Assembly (NCBI RefSeq): GCF_050003625.1 | Contig: NC_134398.1 | Coordinates: 93,129,248-93,193,247, forward strand | Reading direction: 5' to 3' | DNA from: Haematobia irritans | Lineage: Eukaryota; Arthropoda; Insecta; Diptera; Muscidae | Length of the DNA: 64,000 nucleotides | Shown here: positions 1 through 11,538 of the stretch, in pieces | Layout of the letters: every line of letters starts with the position of its first letter | Position numbering within the stretch: position 1 is the stretch's first letter | Made by a program: the position numbers and the translations under genes | Notes under the pieces: generated by a model | What the model saw: only the letters and a program-made list of their open reading frames with translations | Databases searched by the model: none | Told to the model about the DNA's origin: nothing

Positions 1-2
1 GG

Positions 3-293
3 CGAATAGTGCATGCCAAATTACCCGGCCGAACAGTCAGAAAAGTTCCCATGGTACGGAAAAAAAATTGTGAGATGAGACTAAGCTTCGTCAGAAAACT
101 TTATATGTGGTCAGGAACGGTAGGAGAGAGAAAATGGTGCAATATCCTGTGGAGTGATGAAACTAAAAAAAATATTCCGAAATGGTAGTAGTCGTAACGA
201 TCGTCGACCCCAAGAAAAAGAATTTCATATGCGCTTCACAAAAATGACGGTCAAGCATGGGAGCGGGAACATAGTGGTATGGGCTTGTTGCGG
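3..293 (+). pseudogene. Tc1-like transposase fragment, frameshifted
   Basis: A DDE transposase of the Tc1 group would cut and paste DNA at TA sites. Frame 3 is open from the window edge and holds the family block WSDET at 150-164, which contains a catalytic Asp. In the A-run at 165-172 the reading jumps to another frame, which continues with an IFRNG...RRP motif, then KHGSGNIVVWACC, matching the Tc1 'VKHGGG..MVWGC' block. Homology stops at about 293, where an unrelated repeat begins. The N-terminal paired-like domain lies outside the window and the C-terminal catalytic Glu is absent, so this is a dead relic. The family call rests on recognised motifs; the subfamily is not resolved. Confidence 0.75.
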
Positions 294-900
294 GGCCCTC
301 GACGATTTGAGTTCACCCCTGGGTGTCAGAAAAAAATTTTGCGTGTGGGTCCCCTATAGTAAGGCCTTGGCGCCTGAGTGGCGGCCTCAAAGCCACAAAT
401 TATCCCCAGCCCCTATTTTTTGATTATTGCTGGAGGAGCCAGGGAGAGCTATTTTTTTATATATTATATATGTATGCTTTGTTTTCCGAAATTTTTATGT
501 GCGTGGTTGGAAGAGACATAGCTTCGTCTAGGTTTGTGATATGGAATCCGTGCCCACGGGATATTCTATTTCACAAACACATACGCACGCGGTGTCCCCT
601 CAAATCACACGCTGTTTGTTGGTATGTTTTGCATGTGCATGGTTAGAGGAGTCATGGCTTTGTCTGGGTTTGTGAAACGGAATCCGTGCCCACGGGAAGC
701 TCCATTTCACAAGCGCATACGAATGCGATGTCCCTTAGGACCACGCTTGGTTTATTTGTTTTTTTTTTTTTTTTTGCATGATGCTCGTGTACCTGGGGAC
801 ATGTGGAAATACAAAAAAGAAACATCCAATGCCATGGGATGTTGCATTTTGTATTTCCAAAATATCGCCGGTACATTTGAATGAATTATATATTTTTTGC
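289..900 (+). repeat. 0.6-kb dispersed repeat, copy 1
   Basis: About 610 bp here is repeated in the same orientation at 61914-62513, with small indels and substitutions. Both copies begin at the shared string GCGGGGCCC and end at ATATATTTTTTGCT. Short open frames inside it change between copies and look fortuitous. No transposase, LTR or clear terminal repeat is visible. It could be the 3' part of an unidentified retroelement or a non-autonomous element. Its inner half carries the hairpin series annotated separately. Confidence 0.8.
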
Positions 901-1060
901 TATGACGAGGAGGCTTTTATTCTGTATTTTTGGCCGATGCCCCCCGTCATGTATATTTGCCGCCTGTGTATGTATGTACTTATGGAATTAAATGTACATG
1001 GCCAACAATGGAAATTGTGAAATAAAATATCCGTGCCAAGGGATATGTTATTGCACAAAT
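532..1060. repeat. series of four long imperfect hairpins
   Basis: Four inverted repeats of 47-56 nt occur at 532-578, 668-714, 804-859 and 1014-1060. The first two and the fourth have arms of the form GTTTGTGA...TCACAAAC around a CCGTGCC(C/A)A-GGG centre. The third has arms TGGAAATAC...GTATTTCCA. The first three start exactly 136 bp apart. The first three also occur in the second repeat copy (from about 62155, 62293 and 62412). Confidence 0.75.
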
Positions 1061-2139
1061 ATGTCCAGGCAATTCCAGGAGTAGTGATCCATGGGTATCT
1101 GCAAAAAAAGAAGAAAAGAAATAGATTAACATATGTGGAAGATTAAAGAATTGATGAAGGAAAATGAAAACGTGTTAAGAGACGCGGACTGAATAAGTTT
1201 TGTCATTCTGTAATTGACAGATCATGTTATTATCGGCAGATGTTGCCATATTTTACTACGCATAATATGTTATGTGCAGTAGGGTTACGGTGTGGTAAAT
1301 CGATAACAGGGTAAATGTAACGATTCATTCATAATTCGGTTAACAGGGTTTTACAGAGGGCTATAAGAAAAAAGTTCGTGGTGAAATGAGTGAAAGGGCG
1401 GTCTGTTTGGTAGTCAGAAATGTCGGATGAGAAAATATCTCGTCTGGAAAAATTCCAATTTTCATGGCGGCAGTTATAAAAGACAAGAATGACGCCAGAA
1501 GCCTTATTAGTTGGTGGATATTATTGGTGCTGAGCAGGATCCATAGCAAAATTCGTGAAGTATAAAAGAGTTTTTTTTTGTGAATTTGAGACAAAAAGGT
1601 ATTAGTGATTTTTAACGATTTTTTTTGAAAGTGTTTTGATTAGTTTTATTTTAATAGTGCCGGGATTTTTATATTGATTGGATCAATTGAACTGTCGAGG
1701 ATTTGAATTTTAATGTTGAGTTTTATTTACGAGAAGTGTCTAAGCAAAAAGGTGAGAAAAAGTAAAGATCAGTCAGTTTGCGTGGAATGAATATAGGCCT
1801 TTGGAACATCAATTACGAATTCATCCATAGTTGCGATTCAGGGAAGCAAGACGCCATAAGAGACAAGCCAGGATCAGAATCAGAGAAGTCAGGTCTGATC
1901 ATATCATAAGGTAGAATTGTATCCTTAAGTATATTTGCGCGATCTGTATCAATTAAGTACGTGCAGAACCGTATTACCGTCATCTCTGGCTAAATCACCA
2001 ATTGTCAATTGCTTTGATCCATAATCTCGAAGAGAGTAAGGCTCAGCACCGAAAGCTTTACGTTGTTTTGCCATATGTATCTACACCACTTTTGTCAGTT
2101 AAAGTAAGAGCATGAATACAAAGCTCTAACCCACCTGAC
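1061..2139. other. non-coding stretch, nothing assignable
   Basis: AT-rich DNA without a supported gene. TATAAAAG-like strings near 1474 and 1560 could mark an old LTR or promoter, but I find no partner LTR, primer site or coding sequence, so I leave it unassigned. Confidence 0.5.
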
Positions 2140-3022
2140 CACAACGTTCGTTATCGTATTCGATATAGAAACATTCTCGGTTTTTTTCTCGAAGAAAACT
2201 ATCGAAAACCATATCGAGAATGGTTCGAAAAAATTTCGAAAAACTTTCATCTGTCGTGCTGTTACTGCCAGCAAACTCTTCGTTTTCGAAAGCTTATTAT
2301 TGATTCGTTAAAGAAGTTTTCGCGATATCTATAATTGATCGTTAACGAATCTATTTCGAATTCGTTTTCGTATTCGATATCATTTCGCTTTCGAAGGTTT
2401 TCTATACTGTTTTATTCCCATTTTGTTCCCATTATAAGTTGCGTAGTAAAAGAAAATGTTCAAGTTTGTTTTTATTTTATTACAACACAATATAGATAAT
2501 TATAATACAAAATAATATAGATATTAGTGTTGCGAACAAAATACTAGAAATATTTAAATTTAGGAATATATATTTAAAGTGATTTAAGGCACTGCTTTGA
2601 CTTCTTTGCGCGGAATTTCTTATTAAACCGGTCGTGGCTATGCCATTGAAAAGGACTATAATCAATGAGAAACATTTTCCTGGATACATCTGCAACTTAA
2701 ACAAGAAAGAAAATTGGTATTTTTTTAAAAGATATATAAATAAATTACTTACCTCTTTTAGATTCGTTAAGACACTTCACCCGCACTTAACAATTTCTTA
2801 AACTGAAATGACTTTTTAGTCTCTGTCTTTGTCAAAAACAAATATGGCGGAACACCAACAAATAAGCCGAAAAATATTCGTTATTACTTCGAAACAACGA
2901 ACGTTCGAAATTTTTCTATTATCGAACTTTTCTCGAATAATGTGCGCGTTAATTTATTTCGAAAAATGTTCGCTTTGGCGAACCTTCGCCATTTCTCGGC
3001 ACTTTGGTAGGGTGGGAAATAA
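2140..3022. repeat. TTCGAA-rich possible non-autonomous DNA element
   Basis: Both ends are rich in TTCGAA/TTTCGAA words, and they read as a rough inverted pair: the left end has CCCACCTGACCA before a TTCG-rich stretch, and the complement of the right end has CCCACCCTACCA before one. The centre is plain AT-rich DNA with no transposase. A target-site duplication is not evident. A MITE-like element is likely, but the exact ends and superfamily are uncertain. Confidence 0.35.
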
Positions 3023-4524
3023 TAGAAACACCAATACAACGACGTTCCATAATTCACCCATACAAATATCCAACGAGTCATCTGATGCAGTATTCATCCA
3101 GATTGCACATGTCATCAGCTGTCTCCACACTCTAAACTGAGACAAGTGTTGGAAGGTGGCCAAATTGCAACCGTTGGATTTTGTACATGTATAAAACAAT
3201 TTAAAAATCAAAACAAGAAACTCTCCAAATTTTTGGTTTAAGATATTTGTATTGTATTCTGTATTTGTATGTTTTGCATGTATTCTATTTATTAACTATA
3301 TCATTGATTTAACCAAATTTACATTCTTACTTTTTTGTGATTAATTATTGACGGTTTAAATTTATTGAGGATTTGTCTTTGTGATAGGATCCCCGAAGTG
3401 TAACAGTTGTCTCTGTTTTATTTTAATCTGTTGATAATCTTAACCTTACGCGAATACTTACCTAAGTGAGCTCCTTTAGGTCAGGAAAGTAGGGTAAAAA
3501 GTGATTCTCAATACATGTAATAGTTCATTTAATGTTACTTTGTGGATTCTAAGTCCAAACGTTTTTAACAGTTTGTTAATTTTGATTGATTTTTTTTTGT
3601 TTTATAACCGTTCGTTTCATATAGTTTTTCTGATTGATTAAAAAGATGAATCAATTATAGTTTTTTTTTTGAAATTTTTTTTAGTTGTGTTTTTATTGAT
3701 TTTTTTGTTTTAATGATAAATAATTAACTTTGTTCTTAATACTACTTATATCTAAATTAAGACAAAAAGAGAAAAAAAATAGAAGATAGAATTAGTGATA
3801 TATTAGGGTTAAGTTTAATTTTAATAAATATGATTTTTGTTTGAATTATGCAAATTGAAATCATGATGTGTTAGTTATATTTGTTGAGGGGGAGTAAAGT
3901 GAGGTAAGTGTGTGATGTGGGCGGGGGTTGTGGGGTCATGTAGGACAGAAATAATGACCAAGGTAGGGCGGGCGGCCGAAGGTCATAGGGCGACCTTCCA
4001 TACGTAATGGAATGTGTTAGTAGTTTGTTTGTGTGATGTTAGGACTTGTTTTTTTATTGTCAGCGGGCCTGGACTGGGATATTGGGATGGGACCACGCCT
4101 GAGGTGACGACGAGGCTAGCCGGTGTCCGAAAATAAATGTGGAGGTCATCAAAACACAGTGCAATAGACCAATAATTTGTGCAATAGCCCAACATTTCTG
4201 GTTGGAATTATAGGTTCTTAGACTTTGGAATTTCGTAGCCGTTCTGGAAAATATACAGAATCGTTGTACGTAATTTTTTTTTTAATTTTGGGATCTTATT
4301 ATTTTAAATGGAAATGACCAATACAAAAAGATAATCGTAGTGGCATACAAACTGACAAAGTCGGACAGTATTTGCACACGTATTGTGACTAGTTAATATT
4401 AAAGTAGTTTCCGCTTAAAGTTCGTGAGTGACACATTTCAGGCCGGACAGGTAACCGCTTTAGATTTTAGCTAGAGATCAGTTGTATCTGAAGGAAATGA
4501 AATGTAGTCTGATAGGGTCATGAA
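3023..4524. other. non-coding stretch upstream of the gag-like gene
   Basis: No supported gene. The part from about 3880 onward is probably the 5' region (LTR or leader) of the retroelement whose gag-like frame begins at 4807-4919, because the same leader is present upstream of all three gag copies from 4525 on. I could not identify LTR ends or a primer-binding site. Confidence 0.4.
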
Positions 4525-4918
4525 GTTGGCGTATCGGCGCACGTAACGGACGAATTTTAGAATTTTTTTTTGTATAGTTTACGTCTTCCACATTCCATTT
4601 GTTAGAGCCGAATTGAAAATTCCCCACACATCACATCACACTTTATAACCCCTCGTTGTGAAAATTGTTTGAAATTTTAAGTGAAGGATTATTCGTTACA
4701 TGTTGAATTTTTATTGTTCTTACCATTTTTGTTGAGATATTTTGGTACCTTGAAAAGAAGATTCTTGGACGAAAGTGTAATGTCTTTCTGTTGTGCTGTT
4801 GAGACATGAGTATTCAGGCTCGATCACAGGCTAGGAAAAGAAGTAGACCGGAATTATTTGACGTGAATCGTTCCATAACATATTCTTTGAGGAAAAAAGG
4901 AGTAAAACCCTTACCGAC

Positions 4919-5223
4919 ATGGATCAAGCGACTGGCAGTTCTGATGCGCCTGGTCAGATTATGGATATGTCCCAAACAATAAATGCGAGTGCATCAGGCA
5001 CGAATACTTTAGGGCCCCTTTATTTGCGCGATGTTACAAGTGGACGGGAGCAACAGCAGGAGTCTGGGCATAGTGAAGGTCCGTTACAAACAGTGCAAAC
5101 AGTGCAGTCCGAAATAGGCGATATCCGAAAGGCAATAGGTGAATTGTCCAAAGCTGTGAGGGATTTGACCAGTTTAGCGACAGGCCAAGCTAGGGTTGAA
5201 AACACTGCCAAGAGTTCACGAAG
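4919..5223 (+). pseudogene. gag-like N-terminal fragment, copy 1
   Basis: A frame starting at MDQATGSSDAPG runs for about 100 residues. It is polar, has a heptad-like stretch (SEIGDIRKAIGELSKAVRDL) that could be a coiled coil, and is cut by the hAT-like element at 5224. An alternative upstream ATG at 4807 opens a basic N-terminus in a different frame, so a frameshift probably separates the original start from this segment. Compared with copies 2 and 3 it lacks about 14 codons near residue 57. It looks like an LTR-retrotransposon gag N-terminus, but I do not recognise the family. The frame resumes beyond the hAT element at 19680. Confidence 0.55.
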
Positions 5224-5525
5224 CAGCGTTGCCAATTTAGCTTTTTTCCCGCTAGATTTGGCTTTTTTTTGAAGACGTTTAGCGGGGAAAAAATGCATTT
5301 AGCTTTTAGCTTTTTTCTGGCTGTTTTTCATGACCTTTTAGCTATTTTTGGCTCTTTTATTTTCGAGATGTTCCTATTGCAATATGGATAAAACTTCGAT
5401 TTTATCTAAGCCTTGCTGCAAGAATAAGGTTTTCCACATATTTCAAAGCTCATTTGAAACATTAATAATTATTCCGGCCATTATGCGGGCATTTTGCAGC
5501 AAATACACACTGAAAAAAAGCATGC

Positions 5526-7470
5526 CCGGTTCCAAAGATTTTGTCTTTACTTTAAAAATTTTGGTATTGATTCCGAGCCAAAGAAGCGGAGAATACAAGT
5601 AAGGATACATTTAAGACACTATTCTCTTTTAAATTTGGGTTTTGTGTACTTGCTTCTAGGAAGCAAATTTTAATTTTTCGCTTTTTCAGATCTTTTTCTT
5701 CATATGCTATCAAAGTCCTTTAAAAACGAGTTAACGACAACTTTATTTTCCAAATTAAGACTTGACTTCCAGTAGAAATTATGATCTGTTTCAAGTAATA
5801 AACGTCTTTAAAATGAAGTGTTGAAAAATATGTCCTATATTTGAACGATTTTTTGCTTTGTAGTCAAGATGCAAAAAAGGCAACAAATTTAAAGACAATT
5901 TCATTAAATGTAAAGATTTTTTCTGAGTTATTAAAGTCAAGTTGACCTTAGCCCAAACATTTTTTCTTTATGTTATGATACCCATTTTTAAGTGAAATCA
6001 CTTAATTATAAGGATAATACGACTTCATTGAAAAGTTTATTGACTTTTGGACAAGGAAAAAAACTTTATGGTAGAGAATTGCGTCTTCCGTGCTAAGCCA
6101 AATTTGCATTCGTATTTTAAAGACATGACATCTTTGACGTCACGACAATATTTTTTTCATTGCACCTTGTTGTAAAGTTTTTTCCTCGTATTCATAAAAG
6201 TTATCGTAAACTTTAAATCTACTATTACCATACAAATTCCTTATATAAAATGTCAGTAAATTATTAGGAATATTAGCATTTGACTCGTTTATTCTTTTTA
6301 TGTTATTATAATATTTCAAAGTTATTATGATATTGTTACGTTTTTATATTTAGGCGTTTTTAATTACCCGACAATTAAAATACTGTTCGTTTCAATAACG
6401 TTAATCTACAATTTATTTACTATGACTTCACTTTACAATTCGTTCACACTGATGTTATTCGTTTGACGCTTTAATTAAGACTGACTCGTTAGCAGCATGC
6501 GAGCGCTTTTATATATGACGGTCTGGCAATACGAGAACTTCTGGCAGCACTACAATATTCTGGCAACGCCAGAACATTCTTTGACAACGCTAGAAGGATC
6601 TACGACCATTAAGTTATTCATCTGGTGGCTGCCAAACACATATACACTCACATAGATATATGCTCGCATTACTACAACAACAATGACAATAGACAATGAG
6701 ATGAAATGAGAATGCAAAATAACAAAGCAAAGGGGTTGTTATTCTATGAGAGAGTAAGAACATTCCGATATGAAAATAAGCAAACAAAAGAACATAAAAT
6801 AAATTAAAGAAAGTACTAGAAAATGATTAGATGATTCCAACAAGTGATAGCGAAATTTTATCGTTACAATTTGAAATTTTAAATTAACGGAAACTAATTT
6901 AAATAAACTTATATCTATAATTATCAAATTCGTAACAATATTACTAAATTAAAATAGTAGATGTGAATTGCTTTGTATACTGAAAAAATATTGTCGTGGG
7001 ACCAAAGATTTCATGTCCTTAAAATACGAACGCGAATTTTGGTTATAATAGCATTTGAGAATTTCTCTTATATAAACTGTTTTCCTTGTCCAAAAGCCGA
7101 TAAAGTCGTTTTGTCCTTATACGAGTAGTTAAGTGATTCAACTTAAAAATCTGTATCTTTTCATGAAAGAAGACTAAGGTCAAATCTAAAAATTTCTTAA
7201 AATTAATGATATAGTCATTAAATTTGTGGAGTTTTTGTATCTTGACCACAAACCAAAATAGCGTTCAAAAATAGAAGATGTTTTTCAACATTTTATTCTT
7301 ATTAAAGTCGAGTCTGAATTTGGAAATTTAAGTGGTCGTTAGCACGTTTTTGAAGCACTGTGATAGCTCATGAAGAAAAAGGTGAAAAAAACGAATGAAT
7401 TCAAATTTGACTCGGAATCAATACCAAAATCATTAGTGTACAAAATCTTTGGAACCGAACATAGAAATAA
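5526..7470. repeat. long internal inverted repeat of the hAT-like element, copy 1
   Basis: The arm at about 5526-6245 is complementary, with scattered mismatches and gaps, to the arm at about 6942-7470. Matching landmarks are the GGTTCCAAAGATTTTGT and TTTTGGTATTGATTCCGAG blocks of the left arm, found inverted near 7408-7460, and the TTTTGGACAAGGAAAA block, inverted near 7090. The loop is only about 100 bp and is where the Gypsy LTR landed. The same structure recurs in copies 2 and 3. Confidence 0.8.
6334..6937 (-). mobile_element. solo LTR of Gypsy-1, recombinant
   Basis: A 604-bp LTR begins TGTTACG and ends CGTAACA, flanked by ATAT on both sides (6330-6333 and 6938-6941). It occupies the same position as full-length Gypsy-1 in tandem copy 2. 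Up to about 6669 its variants match the left LTR of Gypsy-1; from about 6761 they match the right LTR. This is the product expected from recombination between the two LTRs of one element with loss of the interior. Confidence 0.95.
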
Positions 7471-8222
7471 TAAGGGAAATAAAGTTTTGAATGTGGTATT
7501 ATTTTTTTTAACATCAAAAAAATGCAATAAAAAAATTCGAAGTGATAGGATCAAAACAAATCTGCTATTTATTAATGGAATGGATTTACATTTACGAAGA
7601 TTGGACAACAATAGGTTTGTATGGGAAGTTTTCGAAAAAATTTATTCAGTATAAACTTGCAAGACAGTTAGAATGGGTTTTATTCTCTTGGGTAAAATTA
7701 GGAGAATTGTACACGTTCACGAATTTATGATTAATTCGGTTAAAATATATAATATATTGATATTTTCTAATGCAGTTCTATGTGACATTGTGCAATATAT
7801 CACACATTGGACTTGTTGGTGATTAAGTTGGCGTATCGGCGCACGTAACGGACGAATTTTAGAAATTCCTTTTTTGTATAGTTTACGTCTTCCACATTCC
7901 ATTTGTTAGAGCCTAATTGAAAATTCCCCACACATCACATCACACTTTATAACCCCTCGTTGTGAAAATTGTTTGAAATTTTAAGTGAAGGATTATTCGT
8001 TACATGTTGAATTTTTATTGTTCTTACCATTTTTGTTGAGATATTTTGGTACCTTGAAAAGAAGATTCTTGGACGAAAGTGCAGTGTCTTGCTGTTGTGC
8101 TGTTGAGGCATGAGTATTCAGGCTCGATCACAGGCTAGGAAAAGAAGTAGACCGGAATTATTTGACGTGAATCGTTCCATAACATATTCTTTGAGGAAAA
8201 AAGGAGTAAAACTCTTACCGAC

Positions 8223-8563
8223 ATGGATCAAGCGACTGGCAGTTCTGATGCGCCTGGTCAGATTATGGATATGTCCCAAACAATAAATGCGAGTGCATCA
8301 GGCACGAATACTTTAGGGCCCCTTTATTTGCGCGATGTTACAAGTGGACGGGAACTACAGCAGGAGTCTGGGCATAGTGAAGGTCCGTTACAGGGTGAAG
8401 GATTAGGTTACCATCGCATTTTGGAAAACCGGATGCAAACAGTGCAGTCCGAAATAGGCGATATCCGAAAGGCAATAGGTGAATTGTCCAAAGCTGTGAG
8501 GGATTTGACCAGTTTAGCGACAGGCCAAGCTAGGGTTGAAAACACTGCCAAGAGTTCACGAAT
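8223..8563 (+). pseudogene. gag-like N-terminal fragment, copy 2
   Basis: About 113 residues of the same gag-like protein as at 4919, here with the GEGLGYHRILENRM block that copy 1 lacks. The apparent frame continues to 8807 only because it reads through the left end of the hAT-like element (its TIR starts at about 8564), so the C-terminal phenylalanine-rich part is not original protein. The putative coiled-coil stretch is intact. Family unrecognised. Confidence 0.55.
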
Positions 8564-9676
8564 TAGCGTTGCCAATTTAGCTTTTTTTCCGCTAGATTTG
8601 GCTTTTTTTTTGAAGACGTTTAGCGGGGAAAAAATGCATTTAGCTTTTAGCTTTTTTCTGGCTGTTTTTCATGACCATTTTAGCTATTTTTGGCCCTTTT
8701 ATTTTCGAGATGTTCCTATTGCAATATGGATAAAACTTCGATTTTATCTAAGCCTTGCTGCAAGAATAAGGTTTTCCACATATTTCAAAGCTCATTTGAA
8801 ACATTAATAATTATTCCGGCCATTATGCGGGCATTTTGCAGCAAATACACACTGAAAAAAAAGCATGCCCGGTTCCAAAGATTTTGTCTTTACTTTAAAA
8901 ATTTTGGTATTGATTCCGAGCCAAAGAAGCGGAGAATACAAGTAAGGATACATTTTTGACACTATTCTCTTTTAAATTTGGGTTTTGTGTACTTGCTTCT
9001 AGGAAGCAAATTTTAATTTTTCGCTTTTTCAGCTTTTTTTCTTCATATGCTATCAAAGTCCTTTAAAAACGAGTTAACGACAACTTTATTTTCCAAATTA
9101 AGACTTGACTTCCAGTAGAAATTATGATCTGTTTCAAGTAATAAACGTCTTTAAAATGAAGTGTTGAAAAATATGTCCTATATTTGAACGATTTTTTGCT
9201 TTGTAGTCAAGATGCAAAAAAGGCAACAAATTTAAAGACAATTTCATTAAATGTAAAGATTTTTTCTGAGTTATTAAAGTCAAGTTGACCTTAGCCCAAA
9301 CATTTTTTCTTTATGTTATGATACCCATTTTTAAGTGAAATCACTTAATTATAAGGATAATACGACTTCATTGAAAAGTTTATTGACTTTTGGACAAGGA
9401 AAAAAACTTTATGGTAGAGAATTGCGTCTTCCGTGCTAAGCCAAATTTGCATTCGTATTTTAAAGACATGACATCTTTGACGTCACGACAATATTTTTTT
9501 CATTGCACCTTGTTGTAAAGTTTTTTCCTCGTATTCATAAAAGTTATCGTAAACTTTAAATCTACTATTACCATACAAATTCCTTATATAAAATGTCAGT
9601 AAATTATTAGGAATATTAGCATTTGACTCGTTTATTCTTTTTATGTTATTATAATATTTCAAAGTTATTATGATAT

Positions 9677-10284
9677 TGTTACGTTTTTATATTTAGGCGT
9701 TTTTAATTACCCGACAATTAAAATACTGTTCGTTTCAATAACGTTAATCTACAATTTATTTACTATGACTTCACTTTACAATTCGTTCACACTGATGTTA
9801 TTCGTTTGACGCTTTAATTAAGACTGACTCGTTAGCAGCATGCGAGCGCTTTTATATATGACGGTCTGGCAATACGAGAACTTCTGGCAGCACTACAATA
9901 TTCTGGCAACGCCAGAACATTCTTTGACAACGCTAGAAGGATCTACGACCATTAAGTTATTCATCTGGTGGCTGCCAAACACATATACACTCACATAGAT
10001 ATATGCTCGCATTACTACAACAACAATGACAATAGACAATGAGATGAAATGAGAATGCAAAATAACAAAGCAAAGGGGTTGTTATTCTATGAGAGAGTAA
10101 GAACTAACATTTCGATATGAAAATAAGAAAACAAAAGAACATAAAATAAATTAAGGAAAGTACTAGAAAATGAATAGATGATTCCAAAAAGTGATAGCGA
10201 AATTTTATCGTTACAATTTGAAATTTTAAATTAACGGAAACTAATTTAAATAGGCTTAAATCTATAATTATCAAATTCGTAACA
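9677..10284 (-). repeat. Gypsy-1 3' LTR (left)
   Basis: A 608-bp LTR, downstream in element orientation. It differs from the right LTR by roughly a dozen visible changes, for example an insertion near 10104 and AGGCTTAAATC near the inner end. Its inner edge abuts the polypurine tract. Confidence 0.95.
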
Positions 10285-11460
10285 CTGCCTCCCGCTTAAG
10301 CCTGTTCGTCCCGAACAGGCACAGATCCTGTCCGTAAGTAGCCAATCGTTCCAGATGTACAACTTTCATCTTTGATCTAGGGCTGTCGTCCTTCTGAATC
10401 CGGTATACAACATCATTGATCTTCTTGATGACTTTGTATGGGCCTTCCCACTGTGTTTGCAGTTTAGGACACAATCCTTTCTTTCGTTCCGGGTTAAATA
10501 GCAGAACCAATTCTTCTTCTTGGAAGCCCTCAGTATTTACAACACGATCGTATCTCGCCTTCATTCTGTTGCTGACCATTTTTATTTTGTTGCGCACTGA
10601 TTCGTGAACTTCTCTGAAAGTGTTTGGGATGTCGTTTCTGTTTTCTTCCATGGCGAGCTCATTAGGTTTAGCGCCGAATATCAGATCTCCAGGCAACTTT
10701 AACTCAGTTCCGAATAGAACATTGGCCGGTGTTCGAGAGGTGGAATCATGAATGGCAGATCTATAGGACAGCAAAAACTTTGGTATATGCTCGTCCCAGT
10801 CCCTCTGGCCGTTGTCCACCACTTTTCGAAGATGTTCCTCCAGAGTGCGATTAAACCTTTCTACCATGCCATCGGATTGTGGATGTAATGGCGTAGTCCT
10901 CGTTTTCTTGATACCAAGGGATTCACACATCTCTTTGAATATGGCCGATTCAAAATTTCTTCTCGGACGGCACACCGTAGCGACATATCCAGTTTTTGTT
11001 GACCACATCCACAATCGTTTTTGCCTCTTGGTTTGGAATTGCATACACCTCCGGCCATTTGCTGAAGTAGTCCATGGCCACAAGGACATAACGGTTTCCA
11101 GAATCACTTACTGGGAAAGGGCCTGCCACGTCCATTGCTATTCTTTCAAACCGGGCTCCTGGTCTATACTCTTGCATAGAACCTCGACTTTTCCTTGTTG
11201 GACATTTCGCCTTCATGCACTTCTCGCAATTGGCTACCCATTCAGCAATTGATTTCTGGCATCCAACCCAGTAGAATCGTTGCTTCACTTTCTCGGCTGT
11301 TTTGGTTATTCCCAGATGACCTCCACTGGGACCATTATGGAACTCCGCCAAAACGTCTCTTATTTTGGAATCCGGTACGATGATCAAATTTCGGCTGCTC
11401 TTGCCATCTTCGCTTGCAGGGATCCATTGACTAGAACTAAACTATCCCATTTGGAATCCG
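10271..11460 (-). pseudogene. Gypsy-1 integrase domain, broken
   Basis: Integrase would join element cDNA to the chromosome. Visible are an HHCC zinc-binding region (HLGITKTAEKV...CEKCMKAKC), the first catalytic Asp in the MDVAGPFPV block, the Glu-containing QSDGMVERFNRT block, and a C-terminal GPY-type motif (QWEGPYKV). Between GVP and NFES the usual block with the second catalytic Asp is missing and the frame changes, so the DDE triad is incomplete. An 86-bp tandem duplication (11367-11452, 11453-11538) lies at the RNase H-integrase border. The stop codon falls inside the 3' LTR. Confidence 0.85.
10285..10297 (-). other. Gypsy-1 polypurine tract
   Basis: On the element strand this reads AAGCGGGAGGCAG immediately before the 3' LTR, as expected for the primer of plus-strand DNA synthesis. 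Confidence 0.8.
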
Positions 11461-11538
11461 GTACGATAATCAAATTTCGGCTGCTCTTGCCATGTTCGCT
11501 TGCAGGGATACATTGACTAGAACTAAACTATTCCATTG
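11367..11538. repeat. 86-bp tandem duplication in Gypsy-1 pol
   Basis: The segment beginning GGAATCCGGTACGAT occurs twice in direct succession with a few differences. It adds about 29 codons' worth of sequence plus a frame change between RNase H and integrase. Confidence 0.85.

Larger units (their letters stand above)
4525..7826. repeat. tandem unit copy 1 (contains solo LTR)
   Basis: First of three head-to-tail copies of a unit that starts at GTTGGCGTATCGG and ends at GGTGATTAA. The unit spans the junction between a retroelement leader/gag and a hAT-like element, so it is a segmental duplication across two elements and not one transposon. Without the inserted LTR and its extra 4-bp duplication the unit is about 2.69 kb. 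The left breakpoint in ancestral form is at 4523-4525; the right one in ancestral form is at about 19327. They share only AA. Confidence 0.9.

Noticed and set aside
1300..1800. Possible LTR or promoter with TATAAAAG strings
   Set aside because: No TG...CA ends, partner LTR, primer site or coding region could be found.
7339..7654. Overlapping 90- and 94-residue frames on opposite strands, repeated at 16009 and 18872
   Set aside because: They lie in the palindromic arm of the hAT-like element; low-complexity, antisense to each other, and altered by one-base indels in copy 3.
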